Part shown: piece by piece, positions 1-6,884 of the stretch
Numbering within the stretch: the stretch's first letter is position 1
How the letters are laid out: each line of letters begins with the position of its first letter
NCBI GenBank assembly: GCA_027577415.1
Contig: JANBQS010000934.1
Span: 1 to 10,295 of the forward strand
Length of the DNA stretch: 10,295 bases
Origin: Coemansia sp. RSA 922
Lineage: Eukaryota > Kickxellomycota > Kickxellomycetes > Kickxellales > Kickxellaceae
Direction: 5' to 3'
The notes under the pieces: generated by a model
The model's database searches: none
The model's input: only the letters and a program-made list of their open reading frames with translations
Told to the model about the DNA's origin: nothing
Position numbers and translations under genes: made by a program

Positions 1-108
1 ATCCCTTTGAGCCCAGATCAGATCCAACGATGCACACAGGTCGCACTGGCCAAGGTCGACGAAGTAAATGAAAAGATTCAGCTAGCTTTAAAAGCATCCA
101 CTGCTTAG
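1..108 (+). CDS. 3' end of an unidentified protein (partial, 35 residues visible)
   Basis: An open frame enters from the left edge in frame 1 and ends at a TAG at 106-108. The visible residues begin IPLSPDQIQRC and end in KASTA; the stretch between reads as one amphipathic helix rich in Ala, Val, Glu, Lys and Gln (LAKVDEVNEKIQLALK). Codons are mixed and GC-moderate, and the sequence becomes AT-rich with T runs immediately after the stop, as expected past a gene end. I do not recognise the family from this tail. A helical C-terminus of this kind occurs in many proteins (mitochondrial ribosome recycling factor was considered), but nothing here is diagnostic. A 35-codon open frame could also arise by chance, hence the modest confidence. 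Confidence 0.5.
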   Translation: MPLSPDQIQRCTQVALAKVDEVNEKIQLALKASTA

Positions 109-465
109 ATATATTTTTTTCTTTTGTTCAAGAGCGTGTATTGCTTCTGGATACAAATATACACACGCCACCTTTTTCAAAAGAAGCTTCGACAGCAAAA
201 AAAGGGCACCCAAGCCGTACTTTTTTTGGGGACCAGCTTCAAAGCTAGGGACCATGTTCAAAGTGTGTGTTTGTCGCAACCATGCTCAAAAGAGAAAGCT
301 ACAACCAACAAGTCTCGCCTGCTTACAAAGAAAGTGCGAAAAAAGGGGGGGAGGAGCAGGGATAAAGCAAATGTCGGGGGATGAGTAAGGAAACACACTT
401 CTCATCCTCTAATTGTTTCTGTGAATTTTTTTTTTTGTTTTTAAGTCGTACCTTTTTTGTCAAGA
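109..465. other. Intergenic spacer: 3' flank of the first gene and promoter of the small gene
   Basis: No convincing gene is seen in these 357 bp. The DNA is rich in homopolymer tracts: T runs at 115-123, 221-227 and 427-436, A runs near 199-206 and 340-344, and a G run at 345-351. A 12-bp word resembling ACCATGYTCAAA occurs at 251-262 and 279-290, with a diverged copy at 232-243 (ACCAGCTTCAAA). The T-rich tract at 427-458 lies just before the ATG at 466 and is the likely core promoter or 5' leader of the small gene. The only plus-strand open frame of note (124-384) has no ATG before about 253 and shows no recognisable protein character. Confidence 0.5.
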
Positions 466-735
466 ATGGACCAAATCATGGAAGAAATAATGACCCCAAC
501 GCCTACTGAGATTGGGCTTGCCTATGCTCTACCCACAGCGCTTCACATTAGTACGGATGCAAGGTATATTGTAACTGTACCACCTGTCTACCATTACGAA
601 AAGCTAACACCCACTGAAACTACTGAGTATGTGTGGGAGGAAGCATTCAGTCAATTTATAGATGACATCCAGGCACTTCTAGACGAGGGTGCCAAACCCG
701 AAAATGTCTTTCACCTTTACATGCCCTTTTGGTAA
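466..735 (+). CDS. Small hypothetical protein, 89 residues, possibly a first exon
   Basis: The ATG at 466 is preceded by AAGA and starts an 89-codon frame ending in TAA at 733-735. An in-frame TTG lies 9 bp upstream, but eukaryotic starts favour the ATG. The product is acidic (MDQIMEEIM at the start; EEAFSQFIDDIQALLDEG near residues 58-76) and ends HLYMPFW. The middle has beta-like segments (HISTDARYIVTVPPVYHY, about 30-47) followed by one or two helices, so it could be a small folded domain. There is no signal peptide, membrane segment or motif I recognise. The last codon overlaps a strong donor (GTAAGC, 732-737), so the true protein may be spliced to a downstream exon; see findings. It is convergent with ALG11. 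Known: nothing certain. Inferred: a real gene, from protein-like composition, ATG context and a downstream AATAAA. Confidence 0.6.
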   Translation: MDQIMEEIMTPTPTEIGLAYALPTALHISTDARYIVTVPPVYHYEKLTPTETTEYVWEEAFSQFIDDIQALLDEGAKPENVFHLYMPFW

Positions 736-886
736 GCCTCATGGTACTACTGAGCTATAGAGTGACCAGGATTATAGTTCAAATGTTTATATATTTTTGG
801 CTTTTTTAACACGAGTAGCTTTTCTCCTCACACGATTCCTGCTATTCCGTTGATTATTGTGTAGTCCAAGGTGGAGACTATTCACA

Positions 887-892
887 AATAAA
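887..892 (+). terminator. AATAAA polyadenylation signal candidate for the small gene
   Basis: A perfect AATAAA lies about 150 bp after the stop of the small plus-strand gene, in AT-rich DNA between two convergent genes. Fungal polyadenylation signals are degenerate and this hexamer is common in AT-rich sequence, so the assignment rests on position alone. Confidence 0.3.
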
Positions 893-973
893 CAACACAC
901 ATCCGCATCCTGTTTATAACTGGCTGTATTCTACCACGATAATTTTTTTTACTAAACAAATGATATAAATATA

Positions 974-2596
974 CTAGTCGTCATCATCGTCGGTCGATCT
1001 TTGGTTGTCAAGCCAACGAACCACAGGACTGAATCTCTTATAAAAGGCGTCTCTAAACGCGACCTCTGAAAACTTTGTTACCGCCGCAATCCGTGCCGCT
1101 CTCTGCACAGCGCCAACAATCCCTTCACTGAGACTAAGAGCAAGATTCATAGACTCTGCAAACTCTTCAGCGCTTGTAGCCACAAAGCCCACAGGGAACT
1201 GCAAATCATCAGACCCCGCATTAAACTCCTCTAGCTCTTTATCCGTAGGCACATCCCCAGCACTGCGTATAGCCGGCGTGATAATGTCGAGTTTGGGGCC
1301 AGCCGAGTCATGCGCAATAGTGAGTAATCCAGCCGCCATCATTTCGACAATGTTGATACCGAAATGCTCGTCCCGCATAGTGTGCATACCGATTTTGGCT
1401 ACCTGTAGCCACTCCAAGACCCGACTCCACGGAGCATTGACAATGACAAGGACTTGGCGATCGACACCGAGGCGTTTAGCCAGTTGTCTGAGCTCCTCGG
1501 CACGCGCCTCATCCTCGATATTCCGCGCACCGCCAATCATCACCAAAACAGGGTACTTGAGCGAGTCCCGGGATTTCTCGAGCAAGTTCTCAGCGTCCAA
1601 AGGCTTTTCCGTCTTTGGCATGACTAGATCCGGCCGCAATTGTAGCAAATGCGCGAATGCCTCGACCTGCAGTTTGTGGTTCTTCTCGGGTCTGAATTGC
1701 GCCAGCGAGACGATCAATGGCTGACGAGGCGACAGTGCAAATTCCGCCAACGCTTTTGTGTCGCAGGGCGGGTAGACTACTTTGGTCATCTTGGGGTTTC
1801 CAAATAACTTGACTATATGATTCTGAGTCCATGACGAATTGGTCATAATCGTCGACGCGAACGATCCAGCGAACGAGTACACAATGGCAAACGCCTTATA
1901 ATATATGGACTTTAGTGCCGACATCCATGCGCTTTTCGCAATCGCCTCGTTATTGAACCCTGCCTCACGCGAACTAACCATAGTCTGCATATCACTACTA
2001 ATAGCAGGATAATGCGTGTATGCAACGATAGGAATACGAGCCGACAGTAAGCGTACCAATGGGTAGGTAAAAGCGAATCCCACAGTTTCCACAAACACAT
2101 CAGGACAGAACCGATGTATGGCCTGAGCAGCGAGTACCACAGATCCTATGCTCTGCATAAGCAGCGTGAGACGAGGGAACTTGTAGTCTACACACCAGCG
2201 ATTCGAGAGCTCCACGACGTAGATTGTTTCGGCGCGAATGGTTAGTCCGAATTTGGCCTGCACGTTGAGGAGGAGCGAGTCTCGGGTTAGAGAGTCGCCA
2301 GAGTAGATAACGCACACTATGAATGGATATTTGTCTTGGATCGCTTTGATCATCGTCCATAGTACACGCTCACCGCCGCCGCCGGCGTTCGGGTAAAGGT
2401 GGAAGAAACCTAGGTAGTAGGCTTCATGTGTACTGGTATCGGGGTTCGTGGTGGCCTTTACTTTCTCCTTGCACGTCTCCTGGTGTGCCTGTGTGCCGAG
2501 CGTAAAGGTCTGGATGGCCATGACCACGGCAATAATGCCCATGATTGGCAGGCCCACGGCAAAACACAAGTGAATGAGCGACTCGATAGTAGGCAT
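974..2596 (-). CDS. ALG11: ALG11, GDP-Man:Man3GlcNAc2-PP-dolichol alpha-1,2-mannosyltransferase
   Basis: This is a family GT4 glycosyltransferase that, on the cytosolic face of the ER, adds the fourth and fifth mannoses (both alpha-1,2) to the dolichol-linked N-glycan precursor, using GDP-mannose. The 540 residues match the usual ALG11 length (about 490-550). Seen: an N-terminal membrane anchor (about 8-34); the ALG11 signature YLGFFHLYPNAGGGGERVLW (61-80) with its glycine loop; YTHYPAIS (193-200); a further hydrophobic segment near 230-250 followed by MTNSSWT; SLAQFRPEKNH (297-307), opening the nucleotide-sugar half; and EHFGINIVEMMAAG (410-423), the GT4 EX7E motif with E410 and E418. The start is the first Met and leads directly into the anchor. 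An all-Asp tail (DDDDD, 536-540) ends the protein. There is no intron. It is divergent from Scc3, sharing a 263-bp promoter region, and convergent with the small gene. In this family loss is lethal or severely damaging. Confidence 0.97.
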   Translation of the reverse strand: MPTIESLIHLCFAVGLPIMGIIAVVMAIQTFTLGTQAHQETCKEKVKATTNPDTSTHEAYYLGFFHLYPNAGGGGERVLWTMIKAIQDKYPFIVCVIYSGDSLTRDSLLLNVQAKFGLTIRAETIYVVELSNRWCVDYKFPRLTLLMQSIGSVVLAAQAIHRFCPDVFVETVGFAFTYPLVRLLSARIPIVAYTHYPAISSDMQTMVSSREAGFNNEAIAKSAWMSALKSIYYKAFAIVYSFAGSFASTIMTNSSWTQNHIVKLFGNPKMTKVVYPPCDTKALAEFALSPRQPLIVSLAQFRPEKNHKLQVEAFAHLLQLRPDLVMPKTEKPLDAENLLEKSRDSLKYPVLVMIGGARNIEDEARAEELRQLAKRLGVDRQVLVIVNAPWSRVLEWLQVAKIGMHTMRDEHFGINIVEMMAAGLLTIAHDSAGPKLDIITPAIRSAGDVPTDKELEEFNAGSDDLQFPVGFVATSAEEFAESMNLALSLSEGIVGAVQRAARIAAVTKFSEVAFRDAFYKRFSPVVRWLDNQRSTDDDDD

Positions 2597-2722
2597 TTCG
2601 AAAAATATATATATATAAACTTGGAGATAAAAAATATACGGAATAGAAAACCTCTAGGCCTTTTGATGATGTGGAAGATAACCCGATTGCATGTGGATCA
2701 AGCGTATCAGATCACCACAGAT

Positions 2723-2789
2723 ACGCGAAATGGATTATTTTCGTGACGCGTCTCCAAGAACGCGCAGTAAAGAAAAGAATGAATACGCG
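2723..2789. promoter_or_regulatory. Cluster of four ACGCG cores (MCB/SCB-like, MBF-type sites)
   Basis: The cores lie at 2723-2727 (as ACGCGAAA, which also contains CGCGAAA, a match to the yeast SCB consensus CRCGAAA), 2746-2751 (full palindromic MluI box ACGCGT), 2760-2764 and 2785-2789. They sit 71-137 bp before the Scc3 ATG in an otherwise AT-rich spacer. Known: in budding and fission yeast, ACGCG-type boxes bind the Swi6/Mbp1- or Cdc10-containing MBF complex and drive G1/S genes, including cohesin subunits. Inferred: Scc3 here is under G1/S control, with ALG11 possibly affected because the sites lie between the two genes. Confidence 0.5.
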
Positions 2790-2844
2790 GGACACTTTAT
2801 TCTTTTTTCCTCTTGACTCCATCTCATTTCGTAATTATTTGTGA
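2779..2844 (+). other. Possible 21-codon upstream ORF in the SCC3 leader
   Basis: An ATG at 2779 opens a 21-codon frame (MNTRDTLFFFPLDSISFRNY and one more residue) closing at TGA 2842-2844, 15 bp before the Scc3 ATG. If transcription starts upstream of 2779, scanning ribosomes would meet this ATG first and translation of Scc3 would depend on leaky scanning or reinitiation. If transcription starts inside or after the pyrimidine tract, the small ORF is never in the mRNA. The start site cannot be told from sequence. Confidence 0.25.
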
Positions 2845-2859
2845 ATTCATTTAAAGCAA

Positions 2860-5800
2860 ATGTCTGGTACACCTCAGCGTAGGTCGACGCGGGCGACAAA
2901 GGAGCCTGAGAGACTGGCACCCAGCACTCCAGTAACTCCTCGCAAGCGCGGCAAAGCACCAGTATCCAAGAAAGCATCAGCTTTTGCGTCGCCCATCAGT
3001 AGCCCTATTAAACGTCAGAGAGTAGTAGCAGGACCCAGTAAATCCAAGCGTCGCGAGGTTGTCGACTCTAGCGAAGAAGAGGAAGAAGAAGAGGTGGAGG
3101 ATAGCGATGAAGCGGCATCAAGCGAAGAAGAAGAGCTGAGCGACTTTGAGGAATCCCGCCCCGCGCCAGTAGCCACAAAGTCTGTGCGCAAGAAAGCTCC
3201 CGCTCCAGCACCAAAGCAAAAGGGTAAACGGGCCAGCGCAGACGCCGTTTCGTCGCAGTTACTCGATGCAATACTCGATGAGAAAACGGCACTATCCCAG
3301 GTAGTCAGTGACTGGATCGGGTCGTATCGCGAGACAGGGGATATGGCTGTCAGCGAGCTAATAAACTTTCTCATCAAACTCACGGGCACCTCCTCCTCCG
3401 TCACCGAATCCTCTCTAGAGGATGTGAGCGAGACTCTGGATGAGTTGCAAGCTCAGTCGATTGCAGCGCTTAAACGCGGCGACTCTGACGATGATGACCT
3501 GCTAATGGGCAAGTCCAAGGAACACCGTCGCGTGCGTAAGAGCGTCCTGCAGTTTCTGATGAAACTCATTAGCGACGGACAACACCATCTGGTGTTTGAT
3601 GAAGTCAATGAGGAGAGCAGGCTGTCACCCTTTATCGAAGTCCTATTGCAGTGGCTAGTAGGCATGGCGGGCTCTTCGTATCGCCCGTTCCGCCATGTGG
3701 CTACAATGGTATCCCTGAGCGTGCAAACAGCGGTAGTTGGCATCAGGGCTCGTATTAGCGTTGAGCTACAGACTACGCACCGGCAACTCGAGACCGAGAC
3801 TAAGCGCGGTGGCCGTAAGGGCGTTTCTTCTAGGCAGACGCAGTTGCGTGAACGCGTAAGCCAGCTAAGCGTGCAAGACGAGGTGGCTGAGGCAGCGTTC
3901 AAGGCGTTCTACGATACCGTGTTTATATACCGGTACCGAGATGTACAGTCTGCGATCCGCAGTGAATGCATAGTGCCTTTGGCCACTTGGTGCCGGGCGT
4001 TCCCAGCCGGGTATTTGGATACCGAGTATTTGCGGTACTTGGGCTGGGCGCTAAACGACAAGGACGCCCGAGTGAGAGAGACGGCACTGGCAGCGATTGG
4101 AGGCCCGTTGTTGCTGGGCAAGCAGCCGACACACGGCGGTGTGGGTAGCGGTGTTGGAGCGCCCGGAGCCAGTGCGTCATCGGAAGACTCGGTGGCGGAG
4201 GGTATCAGGCCATTTATCGGACGATTCTTGCCACGCATCGTACAGGTGGCGGCGGGCGATATCGACGTAAAGGTGCAGGTAGCGGCTTTGAAACTGGTAG
4301 CACTGCTGGGCAAGCACCAGTTCCTTGACCCTACGGCGAAGATCGGAGATATCCGAAATATCAAGAAGAGTGAGCGGCCTGGGAAAGCCAGCAAGAAGAA
4401 AAAGAACTCTAGGTCGCGCGGTACATACAGCAACTCTTTGTCCCAGCAGTTGCTTGAAGAATCCAGCAGCGAGGAAGAAGAAGAAGAAGAGGAAGAGGTT
4501 GACATGGATGTGGGTACGCTTGATATTCAGACTTTGTATGGCGATGGATCGGTGGATTCAGTAGAAGAAGTGGGCCAGCTGGGATGCCCGCGCCACACGA
4601 CGATGCGGTACTTGGCGCCTCTTGTGGCGCATACGCAGGCGGCGGTACGTGGAGCAGCCGCCGAGCTTGTCGCGTGGTGGATTGGCGAAGACTGGACGCG
4701 TGCAGCTCGCGTATCAGCATTGGGCGTTGACCGGGCACTAGCGCAGACACCCAGTGACGAAGAGAGCGGCGACGATGACGTGGACAGTGACGCCAGTGCT
4801 TCTGATCTGCTGGGGTCAGCGGGCGGCAGGAGACGCGTGCACAAGTGGGCGGTGTTCAAGGCGCTGGCAGCGTTCCTGGCGCACCTGACGCGCGGAGACC
4901 GTCAGCCACGCGAGGCTCAGGCCCTTACTAGCCAGCAGCGCGTGTTGGTAGCTGAGCAGTCAGTGTCCCTCGTTGAGGAGCTGTGGGCCGGCTCCGAGAT
5001 CGGCGACCGAGTGACGGGATTGGATGCCATGATAAGCGCAGCGGCTGAAGAAGGCCAGGCACCGGGACGTCTTGTAGCAGCAGCCTCGGCATTGTGGAGC
5101 CGCGTGCCTGAGCTCGACTCGCTATCCACATTGGCCGGGTACCTGAGCCGCGACCACTCGGCGAGCCGCCGGGCATTCGCACTATCGGCCAGCGAGGAAA
5201 CAGCATTGCTCCAGGCGTTTGGCACCTGGGTGCAAGAAAGCGCAGCAGCGGAAAAGTCGCGACGCGCCAAGTCTCCTCAGACCGACACTCGGTGGCAAAT
5301 CTCACTGCCCCAGCTTTTGGCGCGCAACGGCGACCATGTAGCTCGCGTGGCTGCTCTGGCTGCGGCTGCCTCTGTTGTTGACATTCAGGCGCTGTTTGAC
5401 GCTGACCGCAGCGACTCTGTCGAGGCTATTGCCCAGCATCTGAGTTCCGCTCTGGAGCGCCACGCCACTTGCGTGCGTGTTGTGCGTCCTGCCGCTGCAT
5501 TCCTCGCCCGCGTCGATCGCAGTGCCGTGCTACGCGCTCCATGGTGTCTGCCTGCCGCCGAGGCTGCCTGCGACCCGGCCCGCATCCCCGCTCTGCGTGC
5601 ACTTATGCGCACAGCCGACGTGTCCTCGGCCATACGCCTAGGAGATCTATTGGCATGGACAGCTGCCGAGGAGTCTGTGGCACTTGCGGCACTCGACACA
5701 GCACTTCACGCGATGATGTGGCGCTGCGTATCGGCCGAGCGGCAGATGCGCGAAGGCGACAACAGCAGTGTACAACAGCTGGGGGCGGACCGTGATCTGA

Positions 5801-6819
5801 TGCTGAAATGTTGCTTGGAGCTGGCTGACCCCCTGGCCAGTGATCGGCTGCGGCTGCGTGAGCTTGCGTTTGTCGCTCTGGGTCGTACTTTGCGCGTGTT
5901 CACTGGCGCCCTGGTACACAGCGAGATGGGTCGCGGGCTGTCGCTAACCACTGTGGAGGTGGCGAGTACTCGTACTAGGCTTGCCGAGTTCTTTGACCAG
6001 CGCGTAAAGGAGTGGATGCGTCTCAGAGACACTGTGGAGTGGCAAGACGCGCCAAGTGTTTGGCCTATTTCTTATGCCCGCGTATGTGCGTTGGCTGCTG
6101 CTTGGGCATCATGGCTGGGTGACCAGACTTTGGCTCCTTCTGCCTTGCCCCGTTTGGCCGCACTCACTGGGCTTGCTGGCATGGAGCGCCGTTCTGACAC
6201 GCCTGTACGCCGCCGCGTAGGCTTTGTAGCCCTGTCGGCTGTTGACCATATAGTGCAAGCCGGTGTGGATGCGCTTAAGCCGCATATTATGCGTGAGCGT
6301 ACTCGTGTGGCGGCTATTGATGCGTTGGCTGCCAGCCTTCGTGCTGCGTTCGAGGTGGACGGCGATGCTGTTAATGTGGCTACGTTGGCAAGGTTTGTGG
6401 GTGCTGCGCTGAGGACTGCAGGGGATATGGCATTGGCTCCTGCGCCTGTGGGTGCTGCGTGGGCGGCTGCTCATGCCTTGGCTATTCCATATGGATTGGC
6501 TGCGGGCGATTGGGATACTAGGGTTGCTCCCTGGTTTGTTGCCTTGAGTCAGACTGTTGCTGGTGTGCTGAGACCCCGACATGCCCATGCTCTGGGACTG
6601 AAGCTGGCGGAGGCTGTGGCTGCGCTTGATGAGAGGGCCGGAGTGGCTGTTGCGGCGTATCAAAAGGCGCTGGACAAGGAGAGCGCAAAATTGGGCGCTG
6701 TTGAGGCTAGATTAGCAGAGACTAGGGCAATGGCTGGACTATCTCCGCCTGTCTCGCCCTTGCCTGTTGCATCGAGGAGTCGCACTATGATTCGGCCTGA
6801 TGATATGGAGGTAGACTAG
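2860..6819 (+). CDS. SCC3: Cohesin subunit Scc3/SA (STAG family)
   Basis: Scc3 is the HEAT-repeat subunit that binds the kleisin Scc1/Rad21 and DNA and is needed to load and hold the cohesin ring on chromosomes in the nucleus. Evidence, in order: a basic, Ser/Thr-Pro-rich head (1-68; PRKRGK, KRQR and KSKRRE look like nuclear signals); an acidic patch (69-99); the STAG domain (about 217-325), including the typical YRPFRH (274-279); then the stromalin conserved domain (about 347-418), with YRYRDV (357-362), YLRYLGWALNDKD (390-402) and VRE following. The rest is alpha-helical, Ala/Leu-rich and poorly conserved, as usual in the family. Unusual features are a Gly/Ser-rich insert (about 426-448), a Lys-rich then poly-Glu loop (about 505-552) and another acidic loop (about 632-652). 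The end is short and basic-then-acidic (SRTMIRPDDMEVD). At 1319 residues it is slightly longer than most fungal homologues. The whole frame is intronless, which supports the reading. The start is the first ATG of the frame. Confidence 0.93.
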   Translation: MSGTPQRRSTRATKEPERLAPSTPVTPRKRGKAPVSKKASAFASPISSPIKRQRVVAGPSKSKRREVVDSSEEEEEEEVEDSDEAASSEEEELSDFEESRPAPVATKSVRKKAPAPAPKQKGKRASADAVSSQLLDAILDEKTALSQVVSDWIGSYRETGDMAVSELINFLIKLTGTSSSVTESSLEDVSETLDELQAQSIAALKRGDSDDDDLLMGKSKEHRRVRKSVLQFLMKLISDGQHHLVFDEVNEESRLSPFIEVLLQWLVGMAGSSYRPFRHVATMVSLSVQTAVVGIRARISVELQTTHRQLETETKRGGRKGVSSRQTQLRERVSQLSVQDEVAEAAFKAFYDTVFIYRYRDVQSAIRSECIVPLATWCRAFPAGYLDTEYLRYLGWALNDKDARVRETALAAIGGPLLLGKQPTHGGVGSGVGAPGASASSEDSVAEGIRPFIGRFLPRIVQVAAGDIDVKVQVAALKLVALLGKHQFLDPTAKIGDIRNIKKSERPGKASKKKKNSRSRGTYSNSLSQQLLEESSSEEEEEEEEEVDMDVGTLDIQTLYGDGSVDSVEEVGQLGCPRHTTMRYLAPLVAHTQAAVRGAAAELVAWWIGEDWTRAARVSALGVDRALAQTPSDEESGDDDVDSDASASDLLGSAGGRRRVHKWAVFKALAAFLAHLTRGDRQPREAQALTSQQRVLVAEQSVSLVEELWAGSEIGDRVTGLDAMISAAAEEGQAPGRLVAAASALWSRVPELDSLSTLAGYLSRDHSASRRAFALSASEETALLQAFGTWVQESAAAEKSRRAKSPQTDTRWQISLPQLLARNGDHVARVAALAAAASVVDIQALFDADRSDSVEAIAQHLSSALERHATCVRVVRPAAAFLARVDRSAVLRAPWCLPAAEAACDPARIPALRALMRTADVSSAIRLGDLLAWTAAEESVALAALDTALHAMMWRCVSAERQMREGDNSSVQQLGADRDLMLKCCLELADPLASDRLRLRELAFVALGRTLRVFTGALVHSEMGRGLSLTTVEVASTRTRLAEFFDQRVKEWMRLRDTVEWQDAPSVWPISYARVCALAAAWASWLGDQTLAPSALPRLAALTGLAGMERRSDTPVRRRVGFVALSAVDHIVQAGVDALKPHIMRERTRVAAIDALAASLRAAFEVDGDAVNVATLARFVGAALRTAGDMALAPAPVGAAWAAAHALAIPYGLAAGDWDTRVAPWFVALSQTVAGVLRPRHAHALGLKLAEAVAALDERAGVAVAAYQKALDKESAKLGAVEARLAETRAMAGLSPPVSPLPVASRSRTMIRPDDMEVD
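4471..4498 (+). repeat. GAA/GAG triplet tract encoding poly-Glu in SCC3
   Basis: A run of GAG and GAA codons encodes nine consecutive Glu just after ESSS. A similar but shorter purine triplet tract lies at 3073-3095 in the same gene. Such tracts can change length by replication slippage. Both fall in loops outside the conserved STAG and SCD domains. Confidence 0.7.
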
Positions 6820-6884
6820 GTGTAACCCCAACTCCCCTTTTTTTGTTTCTTATCTTTTTTCATCTTTCTTTCTTTTTATCAATA
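6820..6884 (+). promoter_or_regulatory. 65-bp spacer between SCC3 and the transporter gene
   Basis: Only 65 bp separate the Scc3 stop from the transporter ATG. The spacer is almost wholly pyrimidine on the plus strand (C and T runs from about 6825 to 6880) and ends ATCAATAATGG, so the start has A at -3. It must hold the Scc3 3' end signals and at least part of the transporter promoter and leader, or the promoter extends into the Scc3 coding end. No ATG occurs in it. Confidence 0.5.

Larger units (their letters stand above)
2597..2859. promoter_or_regulatory. Divergent promoter region between ALG11 and SCC3
   Basis: These 263 bp separate the two divergent start codons and must hold both promoters. 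On the ALG11 side an alternating TA tract (2606-2617) lies within 25 bp of the ALG11 ATG, so it is either a TATA-like element with a very short leader or part of the leader itself. On the SCC3 side a pyrimidine-rich tract (about 2796-2820) and AT-rich sequence precede the ATG at 2860, whose context is AGCAAATGTCT. Four ACGCG cores cluster in the SCC3-proximal half and are listed separately. No third gene fits here. Confidence 0.65.

Noticed and set aside
1..108. Tail of a mitochondrial ribosome recycling factor
   Set aside because: The helical, charged end is compatible in a general way, but 35 residues show no diagnostic motif, so no name was given.
345..380. G-run region as a G-quadruplex
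   Set aside because: There is one G7 run, a GGG and a GGGGG, but forming four tracts needs a split of the G7 and a 14-nt loop, which is a weak candidate.
124..384. 86-codon plus-strand frame in the first spacer
   Set aside because: It begins with TTG, the first ATG is halfway in, and the translation is composed of homopolymer-driven Lys/Gly/Arg with no protein-like pattern.
2606..2617. TA tract as a microsatellite of interest
   Set aside because: It is only about six dinucleotides long and is better explained as a TATA-like or AT-rich promoter element of ALG11.
3909..4505. 198-codon minus-strand frame inside SCC3
   Set aside because: Its start is the complement of the poly-Glu triplet tract (poly-Ser) and it covers the conserved SCD in antisense; the sense strand clearly encodes Scc3.
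6109..6663. 184-codon minus-strand frame inside SCC3
   Set aside because: It is an antisense shadow of GC-rich coding sequence, with Ser/His/Gln/Arg-rich composition typical of such shadows.
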